Source: a virus. From it: DNA of 58,803 bases. The notes under the pieces are model-generated. The model ran no database searches. It worked only from the letters and a program-made list of their open reading frames with translations, and was not told the origin of the DNA. Position numbers and translations under genes: made by a program. This document shows, in pieces, positions 32,246 to 40,957 of the stretch; within the stretch, counting starts at the first letter, position 1; each line of letters starts with the position of its first letter. The stretch covers positions 1-58,803 of the IMG/VR virus record IMGVR_UViG_3300003690_000017; one strand, 5' to 3'.

Positions 32246-33524
32246 CCCGTTCCTAATCAACGCGGACATTTTCAGTCCGCTCGGGCTGTACTACGTCGGG
32301 GCGGAGTTGAAGGGGCGCGGCCACGAGGTCGCCTATATCGACCAAGGGATTGGCGACACGATCCCTGACGGCTTCGACGTTTACGGGGTCACAGGGACCA
32401 CACCGCAGGCCCCAGCGATGCGGCAAGCCCTTGCTGACATCCACGATATGGGGCACCCGGTCGTGGTCGGCGGGCCACACGCCACGCTCGATTGGACGGA
32501 CGTGCAGACATGGCACCCCGACTCCGTGTACGTCGGAGAGGGCGAGGAAATGGGCGTAGAGACGCTTTTGGCCGCTGGTGGGGGCGACGTGAAGGATTTG
32601 GTCATCGGGGGCCGCCTGAAGGACCTGAACGCCGTCCAGCACCCGGATAGAACGGACGAGCTTCGCTACACCTTCGACATCCACGGCAAAAGGGCCACGA
32701 CGATGATGACCTCGCGCGGGTGTCCGTTCACCTGCGCCTTCTGTGCGGGACGGACCAGCGACTTCGCCGGGTTCGGGCGCGAGGTTCACATGCGCCACGC
32801 CGAGAACGTGATGGAGGAAATCTATCAACTCAAGGACCTCGGCTTTGAGTCGATCATGTTCTACGACGATATTTTCGCGATGTCGCGCTCGCGCATGAAG
32901 ACGCTTGCTCCGCTGATGGAGGCCACGGGGATGAACTTCAGGGGCTTCCTGCGGGCGAACATGATGGACGAGGAAATGGCCGATCTGCTGATGCAGGCCG
33001 GGTTTGCTGAGATTTGCTTCGGGATTGAGTCGGGCAGTGAACAGATTCTCCTGAACATCGAGAAGCGGGAGACTGTCCAGCAGGGGTACGACGCGATACG
33101 CATAGCGATGGCCGCAGGGCTGAGGGCCAAAACCTTCTACATCGTGGGCTTACCCGGCGAGTCGCCTGACACAATCAAGGAGACGGCGGAATTCATCAGT
33201 AAGGCGCAGCCAACCGACGTGGATTTCTCGATCCTGACGGTCTACGCCGGAACACCGATCCACGACCACCCCGAGAATTACGACGTTGAGTTCAGCGAGC
33301 CGACCTTCTATAAGGGTAAGCCCGGTGAGTACAACGCCCATGTCAGCACGAGCCACATGACCTCCGAGGAAATCGTCGCAGCCCGCGACTGGCTAGAGAC
33401 GGAATTCAAGGACTGGGGCGTGGTGATGAATCAAGCGGACAAAGAGTCCCTGCTAAGTACGCAGGGGGCGGCAGACCGACAAGAGCACATCGCCGACATC
33501 GACCGGATGCTGGCTACGGGCTAG
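32217..33524 (+). CDS. Cobalamin-binding radical SAM enzyme
   Basis: 435 aa; the start overlaps the previous gene by 29 nt. The N-terminal Rossmann-like B12-binding domain (INPPSPFLINADIFSPLGLYY, VGGPHATLDW) is followed by the radical SAM motif GCPFTCAFC (CxxxCxxC) near residues 168-175, then GIESGSEQILLNIEKRET and FYIVGLPGESPDTIKETAEF, typical of this superfamily. These enzymes perform radical methylation or rearrangement. With glycosyltransferases on both sides, a sugar- or lipid-modifying step is the likely role. The substrate cannot be read from sequence. Confidence 0.85.
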   Translation: MRICLINPPSPFLINADIFSPLGLYYVGAELKGRGHEVAYIDQGIGDTIPDGFDVYGVTGTTPQAPAMRQALADIHDMGHPVVVGGPHATLDWTDVQTWHPDSVYVGEGEEMGVETLLAAGGGDVKDLVIGGRLKDLNAVQHPDRTDELRYTFDIHGKRATTMMTSRGCPFTCAFCAGRTSDFAGFGREVHMRHAENVMEEIYQLKDLGFESIMFYDDIFAMSRSRMKTLAPLMEATGMNFRGFLRANMMDEEMADLLMQAGFAEICFGIESGSEQILLNIEKRETVQQGYDAIRIAMAAGLRAKTFYIVGLPGESPDTIKETAEFISKAQPTDVDFSILTVYAGTPIHDHPENYDVEFSEPTFYKGKPGEYNAHVSTSHMTSEEIVAARDWLETEFKDWGVVMNQADKESLLSTQGAADRQEHIADIDRMLATG

Positions 33525-34576
33525 ACCGCTCCAACCTTGGCGTGGGCGTCAACTAGTTCACTGATGACGGCCTGTACGCCGACGCGGGGACGCCAACCGT
33601 AGCCTTGGTGGAATCGGCGCGAATCGTTGATGAGACAAATCTGGTCCGCATGGCGTGGCTTGTCCTCAAATTGCAGGATGGCCTCCATCTGGCTATCGGC
33701 TTCGATCATTTCGATGGCCTCCAGAATGGACACCGAGTTGCGCCGTCCGCCGCCGAGGTTGTAAACCAGTCCGCCCGGGGCAGGCTGGTTGATGAAGTAC
33801 TCGCACGCGGTCATCACGTCGCTTGCGTGCAGTTGATCGCGGACCTGCTTCCCCCTGAACCCGTAAACCGTGTAGGTCTTGCGATCCTGAATCGTGCGGA
33901 CAAGATTGCTCAGGAAGCCGTGCATCGGCACACCGGCATGGCGCGCGCCCGTCATGCAGCCCGCCCTGAAGCACACCGTATTCATGTTGTAACCGCGACC
34001 ATACTCCTGCACGAGGATGTCAGCGGCGAGCTTGCTGGCCCCGTACTGGGTGTGGGTTGTCTGGTCAATGCGCAGAGATTCATCAATGCCGCCCATATCA
34101 ACCATGCGCTCAAAGTCGTAGCGGGTTGAGCCTTCCTTGAACGGGATGCTCTCCATCGTCCCGTAGACCTTACTGCTGCTCATGAACACGAACGGGCTTT
34201 TGGGGCAGGCCGTCCGCACCGCATCCAGCACGTTCAGCGTACCTTCGACGTTCACGCTCCAGTTCTCGCGCGGGTTCAGTTCCCCGTACTCGTGAGCGGG
34301 CTGTGCGGCAGCGTGGATGATGGCGTCCGGCCTGTGCTCGTGCATGATCTGCGTCATCTTGCTGGCCTGCCGTATGTCGATGTTGTAAAACTGGAAGTCC
34401 GTCCCGAGCGTAGCCGTCAGGTATTCGCGCACCAGCGTTGTGTCGCCACCCCGCCCGAAGAAGTGGCGGCGCATGTTGTTGTCGATGCCGATGACCTTCC
34501 AGTCGCGCTCGGCAAAATGAAGGACTGCTTCGCTTCCGACGAGGCCGCTGGAGCCTGTTACCAAAATCGTGGGCAT
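33521..34576 (-). CDS. NAD-dependent nucleotide-sugar epimerase/dehydratase (antisense)
   Basis: 351 aa. Extended short-chain dehydrogenase: NAD motif TGSSGLVG near the N-terminus, DIRQASKMTQI, HAAAQPAHEYGE, catalytic Ser region MSSSKVYG, and the YGASK pair (Tyr about 176, Lys +4). It resembles CDP-paratose/tyvelose 2-epimerases and GDP-sugar dehydratases more than GalE. It would supply an unusual sugar nucleotide to the neighbouring transferases. It is antisense to the surrounding operon: its stop overlaps that of the radical SAM gene by 4 nt (CTAG). No obvious promoter is seen in the 33 nt before its start. Confidence 0.8.
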   Translation of the reverse strand: MPTILVTGSSGLVGSEAVLHFAERDWKVIGIDNNMRRHFFGRGGDTTLVREYLTATLGTDFQFYNIDIRQASKMTQIMHEHRPDAIIHAAAQPAHEYGELNPRENWSVNVEGTLNVLDAVRTACPKSPFVFMSSSKVYGTMESIPFKEGSTRYDFERMVDMGGIDESLRIDQTTHTQYGASKLAADILVQEYGRGYNMNTVCFRAGCMTGARHAGVPMHGFLSNLVRTIQDRKTYTVYGFRGKQVRDQLHASDVMTACEYFINQPAPGGLVYNLGGGRRNSVSILEAIEMIEADSQMEAILQFEDKPRHADQICLINDSRRFHQGYGWRPRVGVQAVISELVDAHAKVGAV

Positions 34577-34609
34577 GTCGCTAGTATAGGCAAATGACGC
34601 CGCCGACGT

Positions 34610-34879
34610 TCATGCCTCCACATGCCAAAGATGGCGGGGATTCACGCACCCCGGAGTGTCGCAGCGGTGCATAACGATGCGGTGACGCAGCGGCTCCCCG
34701 CGATCCATGATCCACGCTGCTCTGTGCGCATACACGTTGACCGAATGGGGGGCACCGGACTGGATATGGCCGTAGCCGCGCGGGTCCTTAGCGCCAGTCC
34801 ACATCCAGCATTCGTCGGGGCCGCCGCGATCCACTTTGGACCAGAAGCGGCGGTGAAAGTTGTCTAAGGACCCACTCAT
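34610..34879 (-). pseudogene. Truncated HNH endonuclease (antisense)
   Basis: 89 aa from the ATG at 34879 (a longer frame from 34939 lacks a better signal). The sequence has ECWMWTGAKDPRGYGHI, HRAAWIMDRGEPL, and the core MHRCDTPGCVNPRHL, the His-Me-finger pattern of phage HNH nucleases. It stops four residues after HL; full members continue with a GTxxDN-type helix and often an AP2 or repeat domain. It is thus short and may be inactive. Its 5' end overlaps the start of the + strand glycosyltransferase gene by 20 nt. It likely marks a mobile insertion point beside the epimerase. Confidence 0.6.
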
Positions 34880-35618
34880 TTCAATCTTTACGCCTATCTG
34901 GAATCGCCCCAAGCACCTGAGGGCGTATCTCGCCGCCATGGGCGCGCAGACGTACCCGCGTTTCGAGGTCTTCGTTTACGATGACGGCAGCGATGAGCCG
35001 ATGCTTGCGTGGGTGCGGGAGGCTGTAGCGGAACTCGGCGAGGCTGCGCATGTCGTGAAGTTCCTTGAACATGAGCGTCAGCGTAAACCTGATGACCCTG
35101 ACGGCCATCCCGGCTACCCCCAGTGGGCGAAGCAATATAATACGGTATTCCCTCAGTCCCGAGGCCAGATCGTCGGCATCCTTTCGAGCGACTGGATGCC
35201 CGAGCCGGACTTCCTTTCGACGGTCGCGGGGCACCTTGAGCACCTCGGCCCCGGCAACATGGTCTTTGGCGACGTGCCCGAGCAGAAAGTCACCAAGGCG
35301 TTTTATCCGGAGGGGGCCACCTCAGGGTTGTATCCGGTTTACGACTTCACTGCTGCTGACACGCGCAACCAGAATTTCCTGTGGCGGCAGGACTGGCAGG
35401 ACTGGGATGAGACGTTTGATGAGTTCGGCTTCGGCCACGCGATGCCTTACTGGAACGCCTCCGTTGTGAAGAAAGGGAGGTGCAAGCTGTGGGTGTCGCT
35501 GGACATGAAGGCCCGCGAGAACATGCACGACAACCCGCCCGAATTCATAGATCAGGTGAACGCCTCGGCAAGGTATTACGTCGGCAGGATGGAGCCGTGG
35601 AAGACGCCGCTCAAATGA
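34860..35618 (+). CDS. Family 2 glycosyltransferase
   Basis: 252 aa from a TTG start at 34860 (no good ribosome binding site; GGTGAAAG upstream). GT-A signature: LISIFTPIWNRPKHLRAYLAAMGAQ, FEVFVYDDGSDEP, and IVGILSSDWMPEPDFL as the DxD-region equivalent, although the usual DxD reads SSD here. The C-terminal part is aromatic-rich. It is predicted to add a sugar from a nucleotide donor. Follows the antisense HNH remnant. Confidence 0.75.
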   Translation: MSKDPLISIFTPIWNRPKHLRAYLAAMGAQTYPRFEVFVYDDGSDEPMLAWVREAVAELGEAAHVVKFLEHERQRKPDDPDGHPGYPQWAKQYNTVFPQSRGQIVGILSSDWMPEPDFLSTVAGHLEHLGPGNMVFGDVPEQKVTKAFYPEGATSGLYPVYDFTAADTRNQNFLWRQDWQDWDETFDEFGFGHAMPYWNASVVKKGRCKLWVSLDMKARENMHDNPPEFIDQVNASARYYVGRMEPWKTPLK

Positions 35619-35649
35619 TTACCACGGGTCGAACATGGAGGCATATCGA

Positions 35650-36861
35650 ATGAAAATCACCTTCTTCAGCGGCTTCGGCTACTGGAAAAAGCTCGGGCCG
35701 AAGGCCCACTTGCAGAAAGGTTCCATGCTCGGCGGCGGCGAGACGAGCCTGATAGAACTCGCGACGGCCCTCGGCAAGCGCAAGGGCGTCGAGGTCACCG
35801 TCATCGGTGATGTCGAGAAGGTGGGCCGCTTTGGCAAGGTCAACTGGATGCAGTGGCCGGGCGAAGAGGGCGTCCCCGAGGGCTGGCAGGCCGATCCGTG
35901 CGACGTGTTTATCGCTTGCGACGCCCCCGGGGCCTTAATGGCCGCCGAAAATGCCACCCTGCGTCTGCTGGACTGCCAAAACAATCACTTCATCATCGCT
36001 CAGGTAGAGCACATGCTGGATGTGGTGGTGGCGCGTTCGGAATGGCATGGTGACACGCTGGAGAGTCACGATCCGAATATCACCCATCAACTCCGCTGGG
36101 TGATGCCTAACGGGATCAGGACGCAACGCTTCGATACCAAGCGGAAGATCGAACGCGAGCCGCTCCGCTGCATGTACTCCAGTAGCCCCGACCGTGGCCT
36201 GCACCACCTCTGCCGCATCTGGCCGAAGGTTCGGGAGGCCCTGCCGGAGGCCGAATTGCACGTCTACTACGACGTGAAGAACTGGATCGAATCCCTCCAG
36301 TGGAACATGGACTTCATGGCTGACCGCGCGTGGCAGGTGAAGCTGGCGATGGGCTACGACTACGAGGAAGAAATTGACGGGGGAACGGCCACCAAGTCGA
36401 TCCCGGGAACCCCCGGCATCATCTTCCACGGCCCTGTCGATCAGGACACGCTGGCGCTCGACATGCTCAAATCGAACCTGCTCCTTTACCCCTGCGACAC
36501 CGTGCAGCCCACGGAAGGGTTCTGCATCACGATCGCCGAGGGTCTGGCTGCTGGCTGCGGCGTGGTGACAACGAACTGCGACGCGATGAACGAACTCTGG
36601 AGCAAGTACGCCACCGTCGTCCCGCTCCCGGTGGACGACGACATTTGGGCCGAGGCGATCACGCGCTTGCTGACTGAGGACGAGCTTCGGGAGCAGCACG
36701 CGGAGAACTGGCGTGCGGGCAGCAAGTACGTGCGCGAACACCTACGCTGGGACGAAATCGCGTCTGTGTGGCAAAATAGGCTTGCCGCCAAGCTCAGGGA
36801 GAAGAAACGCTCTGGGCACAACGCTAGAGAAACTGCTCCTCGAACTCGGATCGCGCCTTAG
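35650..36861 (+). CDS. GT4-type glycosyltransferase
   Basis: 403 aa from the ATG at 35650 with GGAGG upstream (an ATG at 35635 lies within that box). GT-B fold: N-terminal FFSGFGYW and GGGETSLIELATAL (donor loop), MPNGIRTQRF, CMYSSSPDRGLHHLCRIWP, then a sugar-nucleotide motif around FCITIAEGLAAGCGVVTTNCDA. This parallels the C-terminal half of the 852-aa protein, pointing to a shared origin. Its last 50 nt overlap the connector gene. Confidence 0.8.
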   Translation: MKITFFSGFGYWKKLGPKAHLQKGSMLGGGETSLIELATALGKRKGVEVTVIGDVEKVGRFGKVNWMQWPGEEGVPEGWQADPCDVFIACDAPGALMAAENATLRLLDCQNNHFIIAQVEHMLDVVVARSEWHGDTLESHDPNITHQLRWVMPNGIRTQRFDTKRKIEREPLRCMYSSSPDRGLHHLCRIWPKVREALPEAELHVYYDVKNWIESLQWNMDFMADRAWQVKLAMGYDYEEEIDGGTATKSIPGTPGIIFHGPVDQDTLALDMLKSNLLLYPCDTVQPTEGFCITIAEGLAAGCGVVTTNCDAMNELWSKYATVVPLPVDDDIWAEAITRLLTEDELREQHAENWRAGSKYVREHLRWDEIASVWQNRLAAKLREKKRSGHNARETAPRTRIAP

Positions 36862-37717
36862 CGGTAACCGGGAGCCGGAGGCGGCTGCTGGGACGATTAC
36901 AGCCGACGGCACGCTCACGGCCTTCGAGGACACGCAACGACGCTGGGAAGCAGACGCGCACTGGAACACATCCAGTGTCATCTTCACGTCTCAGGTTAGC
37001 GGCACGACCTCGAACGTCTGGCCGAGCGCCACCGGGCTGGACAACGTATATCGGATCAGCACCTTCACCCAATCCGGGGGCTTCGTCTCCGTCCGCTCCT
37101 TTGCGGCGAGCGTCCAATCGGGCGACACGTACCAGCTTCACCGCCTGTTCAGCCCCGAGCGCAAGCGCGCCGCGATCAACGCCGAAATCTCCTCCAACTA
37201 CCCGCAACTCATGTACGAGTCGGTGGACGAGAGCCAAACCGTTCAAGCGAACACATGGCGCTACGCCGTCCCGAGCCGCATCCATGAGGTATTCGCCGTG
37301 CGCGTGGAAACCCAGCGGGGCATCGAAACCTACCCGTTCCACCGCCTGAGCCGTGAGTCGTGGTACGTCGAGCACGATCAGTCCAGCGGTGAGCGCCTGC
37401 GCTTCCTGCGCTTCGACACCCCGCTCCATCACCTCGCGGCGGTCGGCAACAGGATCAGGATTGAGGGCGCTGGCCCGAACACCGAACTTTCGGCGCTCTC
37501 CGATACCGTGCCGCTCGCGGGCGCGCAACTGGACCCGCTCTACTGGGGCGCAATCAGGCGGCTCTGGCTGGAGCACGGACAGTCGGCCTTTAGCATGAGC
37601 GAGGAGGCCCAACGGGCGCTCGCCTACGCGGAGCAGCAATACGAACGCACGCAACAGAAGGTGGGGCTGCGCAAGCCGTCTCTGCGCCGCGTCGTCGAAC
37701 GCATACGCTGGTCCTAG
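36812..37717 (+). CDS. Putative connector/adaptor protein
   Basis: About 301 aa if translation begins at the CTG at 36812, which is preceded by AGGGAG at suitable spacing; no ATG/GTG/TTG fits there, and a GTG at 36713 would overlap the transferase by about 150 nt. The start MGTTLEKLLLELGSRL resembles the N-terminal helix of head-to-tail adaptors. The remainder is beta-rich with a helical C-terminus (EEAQRALAYAEQQYERTQQK). Position before the nozzle-like gene fits a T7 gp11-type adaptor. Identity is inferred; the non-ATG start is notable. Confidence 0.5.
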   Translation: MGTTLEKLLLELGSRLSGNREPEAAAGTITADGTLTAFEDTQRRWEADAHWNTSSVIFTSQVSGTTSNVWPSATGLDNVYRISTFTQSGGFVSVRSFAASVQSGDTYQLHRLFSPERKRAAINAEISSNYPQLMYESVDESQTVQANTWRYAVPSRIHEVFAVRVETQRGIETYPFHRLSRESWYVEHDQSSGERLRFLRFDTPLHHLAAVGNRIRIEGAGPNTELSALSDTVPLAGAQLDPLYWGAIRRLWLEHGQSAFSMSEEAQRALAYAEQQYERTQQKVGLRKPSLRRVVERIRWS

Positions 37718-39667
37718 ATGGCCCGCCAGCAACAGTCAGATTTTGAGCTTGGCGTCGAGACGGTCACCAACCTGCCCCTGCACTGGTATATCGACTGGCC
37801 CAGCAAGCTATACCAACAGGACGAGGTGGCCTACTTCGCGCCCAAGCAGGAACAGGGCGACTTCAGCTACGAGGGCTTCCTGCCGGAGTCGGCGTGGAAC
37901 CGCAACAACTGGGCCTTCGGGATGGGACACGCTCAATTTGAGAAGCCGATCCTCGGGCGCTTCCACCACTCAAACGGTGTTGACACGACGATTCGCAGGC
38001 AACTCATCAAGGGGCCGCAGGCCCAGTCGGTCAGTTTCGGCACTGCTGGGGCCATGCTGGGGCCGCCGGTTGAGTTCTCTGGCAATCTGTATGCCCCGGT
38101 CGGCAGCCATATCGAGAAATCCACCGACGGGGGCGTTACGTGGGCGAACGTAGCCACCCTCGGTGGCGCGATCAAGCGGCTAACGGTCGGCAACGACTGG
38201 AACGGTGACACCGGCCAAATCCTGCTGGCGGCCCTCGGCGAAGATAAAGCGTATGAATACAGCACCAACGGGACATCGTGGGTGGCATCCAACCGCTCCG
38301 GCGATGACGCGCTGGCCGACGACTTCGCGACCCTCGACAACCGGGTTTACAAGGTGCTTGTCACAACCGACTCAACGCCGATCTCCAAGGTCTTCCACTC
38401 CACCGATCCCAAAAACAGCGGTATCTCGTGGACGGAGCTAGGTGATGTAGGCCACCCGGACGCTACCGCCCAGCGCATCGTGAATTACGACAACGCGCTC
38501 ATCATCGGCAAGGTGGACGGCATCTACTCGTATCAGGGCGACGGGACCTTCCACCACCTCCTTGACTTCACCTCAGAGCGCGACGCCGTGAACTGTCAGG
38601 CGATGACGGTGGGGCAGGACGGTATCCTCTACTTCAACATCCGGCACAAGATCGTCACCTTCAACGGCCAGACTGTGCTCAATAAATCGGCGGTTCAGTC
38701 CTTCAGCGTTGTCGGTAACGACATCAACGCATGGGACACCGGGGCCGCCAAGGGCATCCCGCAAGACATGACGTGGGCGCAGGGTTGGCTATGGGTCACG
38801 TTCCTCAACCAAAGCGGTGAATACTTCGTCAATCGCTTCAATCCCCTGCTCGTGCAGTACCCGGGCGAAGGCTGGCATACGGTCTACGCGGCAGGCAGCA
38901 CCGCCATGGGGTCGTTGGTCGTCAGTGCGCTCAATGGGGCGAACCCATACCTGCTGTGTCGGCACGGCACCGCCCTCATCTACTTCATCCTTCCCGACAG
39001 TCAGGACAACCCCCGGCAGGATGACAACTACCGCTACAGCCTCGCCGACCAGCAGGTGACGATGGAGGACTTCGACGGGGGCCTTGCTGACATCCCCAAG
39101 GTCATTCTGGCCCTCGGCGTTGACGCCACCATCCCCACGGGCACGCGCGTCGATGTCGCCTACGCCATAGACCGCTCAGGGTCCTATACGAACCTCGGGA
39201 GCGTCAACACTACCGGCGTCAAGACCAACCTTGAGTTCCCGTCCGACACGGCGGCCAAGACAGTCGCGCTGCGCTTCACCCTTGTCACCACCGACGCCAC
39301 CGTCACGCCGGTCGTTCGCAACTTCACCCTCAGGTATGAGAATCGACCCGAAATCAGGAAGCGCTGGGTCATCCCCGTCCTGATTAAGAGGCTACAGTTG
39401 ATTACGCCGGATCGCACGCCAGAGGCGGCCAAGGAGCAGTTGGAATCCATGCGGCAGACCGCCTTCCCGATCCCCTTCACAGACATCCATGACAACGCCT
39501 TCAACGTGATCGTGGACCACCTTGGTCCGACCATCGAATTCGAGCGACAAGTGGGCGAGGATCCCCAGTTCACGTACCTTCTGCACCTGAAGGAGTTTTC
39601 AGCGGGCAGCGGCGCATGGTACTTTAACGCGGAGAACGCCCTCTTCGATGTCGCCGTGTTCAGTTAG
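37718..39667 (+). CDS. Putative tail nozzle / beta-propeller tail protein
   Basis: 649 aa; the ATG abuts the previous stop. It contains beta-propeller-like segments, including an Asp-box/BNR-type motif EKSTDGGVTWANV near residue 130 and related blades (YEYSTNGTSWVAS; VFHSTDPKNSGISW). The C-terminal third is an antiparallel beta region. In short-tailed phages the nozzle (T7 gp12-like) carries a propeller and follows the adaptor gene, as here. A receptor-binding or sialidase-like tail protein is the alternative. Confidence 0.55.
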   Translation: MARQQQSDFELGVETVTNLPLHWYIDWPSKLYQQDEVAYFAPKQEQGDFSYEGFLPESAWNRNNWAFGMGHAQFEKPILGRFHHSNGVDTTIRRQLIKGPQAQSVSFGTAGAMLGPPVEFSGNLYAPVGSHIEKSTDGGVTWANVATLGGAIKRLTVGNDWNGDTGQILLAALGEDKAYEYSTNGTSWVASNRSGDDALADDFATLDNRVYKVLVTTDSTPISKVFHSTDPKNSGISWTELGDVGHPDATAQRIVNYDNALIIGKVDGIYSYQGDGTFHHLLDFTSERDAVNCQAMTVGQDGILYFNIRHKIVTFNGQTVLNKSAVQSFSVVGNDINAWDTGAAKGIPQDMTWAQGWLWVTFLNQSGEYFVNRFNPLLVQYPGEGWHTVYAAGSTAMGSLVVSALNGANPYLLCRHGTALIYFILPDSQDNPRQDDNYRYSLADQQVTMEDFDGGLADIPKVILALGVDATIPTGTRVDVAYAIDRSGSYTNLGSVNTTGVKTNLEFPSDTAAKTVALRFTLVTTDATVTPVVRNFTLRYENRPEIRKRWVIPVLIKRLQLITPDRTPEAAKEQLESMRQTAFPIPFTDIHDNAFNVIVDHLGPTIEFERQVGEDPQFTYLLHLKEFSAGSGAWYFNAENALFDVAVFS

Positions 39668-39676
39668 GTACCTATA

Positions 39677-40957
39677 GTGGCACTGTATCAGGCTATCGCT
39701 GGGCAACGGGTCACCGCCACCCGCTGGAATACCTTCTACAACCTCCTCAAGGGCGTTTCCGGCGCTGAGGACACGGTCCGCCTTGCCAATAAGGCCGTTG
39801 ACACCTTCCTCCTGCGTCCAACGACCGACCCCACCTCCGACGTGGCCCTCATGGGGGTGGCCCTAGCTGACGACACCCGCCGCATGGGCATCTGGAGCCA
39901 TGGCGGCGTCTCGGTCGGCGATCAGGTGGACCCCGGGCAGGGCATCCTGTCCACCACGCTCGGGCTGATCGTCAAGGGCGGCACCGCCAGTTTCTCGGCC
40001 CTCGGCGTAGCCGGTCTGAACCTGACCAGCCTGAAAGTTGCAGGCACCGCCTCCTTTGACATCCTCGCAGTCAACAACATGCGGGCCGGAGGCACCGCTT
40101 CCTTCGACACGATCTACGCAAGGCAGGTGTTCGGGGCCGGGACTGCGAGCTTCTCCAGCCTTGACCTGAGCGGCACGCTTACGGTTGACGGGCTATCCAC
40201 GCTTGCCTCGGTTACCGTTCCGTCGGGCACCATGTCTGGAAGCGTGCTTGGGTTGAGCGGGGCTGCCACGATCGGCGGCCTACTGACAGGACGGGCTGGA
40301 CTCAATATCAGCGGGGCTGCTGCCTCTCTCAGTAACGTGCAGGCCACCCTGCTCAGCATCCCGCAGGCCACGCTGACGACCGACGTGCTGGACGTACAGG
40401 GGGCCAGTGCCAACCAGTTCCTCAAAATCACTGGCTCGCGGCCCATTTGGGAAGCCCTGCCGACGGCCAGCCCGACCGCCGCTGGTATTTCCGAGCTTGC
40501 GACTGCCGCCGAAATCGACACTGGCACCGCCACTGGGCGCACCATGACGCCGGACGCTTTCGCCGAGGCAAAGCGAGGCGAGGTTGAGGTTCAAATCCCG
40601 TGCTTTGGGACCGGGACCGATACGGCGACCGGCGACAGTAAGGCCGAGTTCACCATCTCCGACCGATTGGCAGGCATGAATATCAAGCGCGTCTTTGCCT
40701 TCGTGACAACGGCAGGAGTCACGGGCACGCTGAATGTTCAAATCAGCAACGTCACGCAGGCGGCGGACATTCTATCCACGGTAATCACCATCGACAGCGG
40801 CGAGCTTCACACCGCGACGGCGGCGACCCCGGCGGTCATCAACGGGAGCGAGGATGACCTGACCGAGCATGACATCATCGCGATTGACGTGGATGCCATC
40901 CACAGCGGGACGGCGGCGAAGGGGCTGGTTGTGGGCCTCATCTGCGGGACGCCGTAA
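39677..40957 (+). CDS. Tail fibre protein
   Basis: 426 aa from a GTG start. The N-terminal 100 residues probably attach to the tail. Residues 100-165 carry four GTASF repeats (GTASFSALGV, GTASFDILAV, GTASFDTIYA, GTASFSSLDL) with 14-19-residue spacing, as in trimeric beta-fibres. The PTAAGISELATAAEIDTGT...MTPDAFAEA block is the familiar fibre motif (AGxxxLATxxE...TPxxL). The C-terminal globular domain probably contacts the receptor. Confidence 0.75.
   Translation: MALYQAIAGQRVTATRWNTFYNLLKGVSGAEDTVRLANKAVDTFLLRPTTDPTSDVALMGVALADDTRRMGIWSHGGVSVGDQVDPGQGILSTTLGLIVKGGTASFSALGVAGLNLTSLKVAGTASFDILAVNNMRAGGTASFDTIYARQVFGAGTASFSSLDLSGTLTVDGLSTLASVTVPSGTMSGSVLGLSGAATIGGLLTGRAGLNISGAAASLSNVQATLLSIPQATLTTDVLDVQGASANQFLKITGSRPIWEALPTASPTAAGISELATAAEIDTGTATGRTMTPDAFAEAKRGEVEVQIPCFGTGTDTATGDSKAEFTISDRLAGMNIKRVFAFVTTAGVTGTLNVQISNVTQAADILSTVITIDSGELHTATAATPAVINGSEDDLTEHDIIAIDVDAIHSGTAAKGLVVGLICGTP

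Noticed and set aside
37718-39667. Active sialidase
   Set aside because: One clear Asp-box is not enough; no catalytic Arg triad could be identified, and gene order fits a tail nozzle better.
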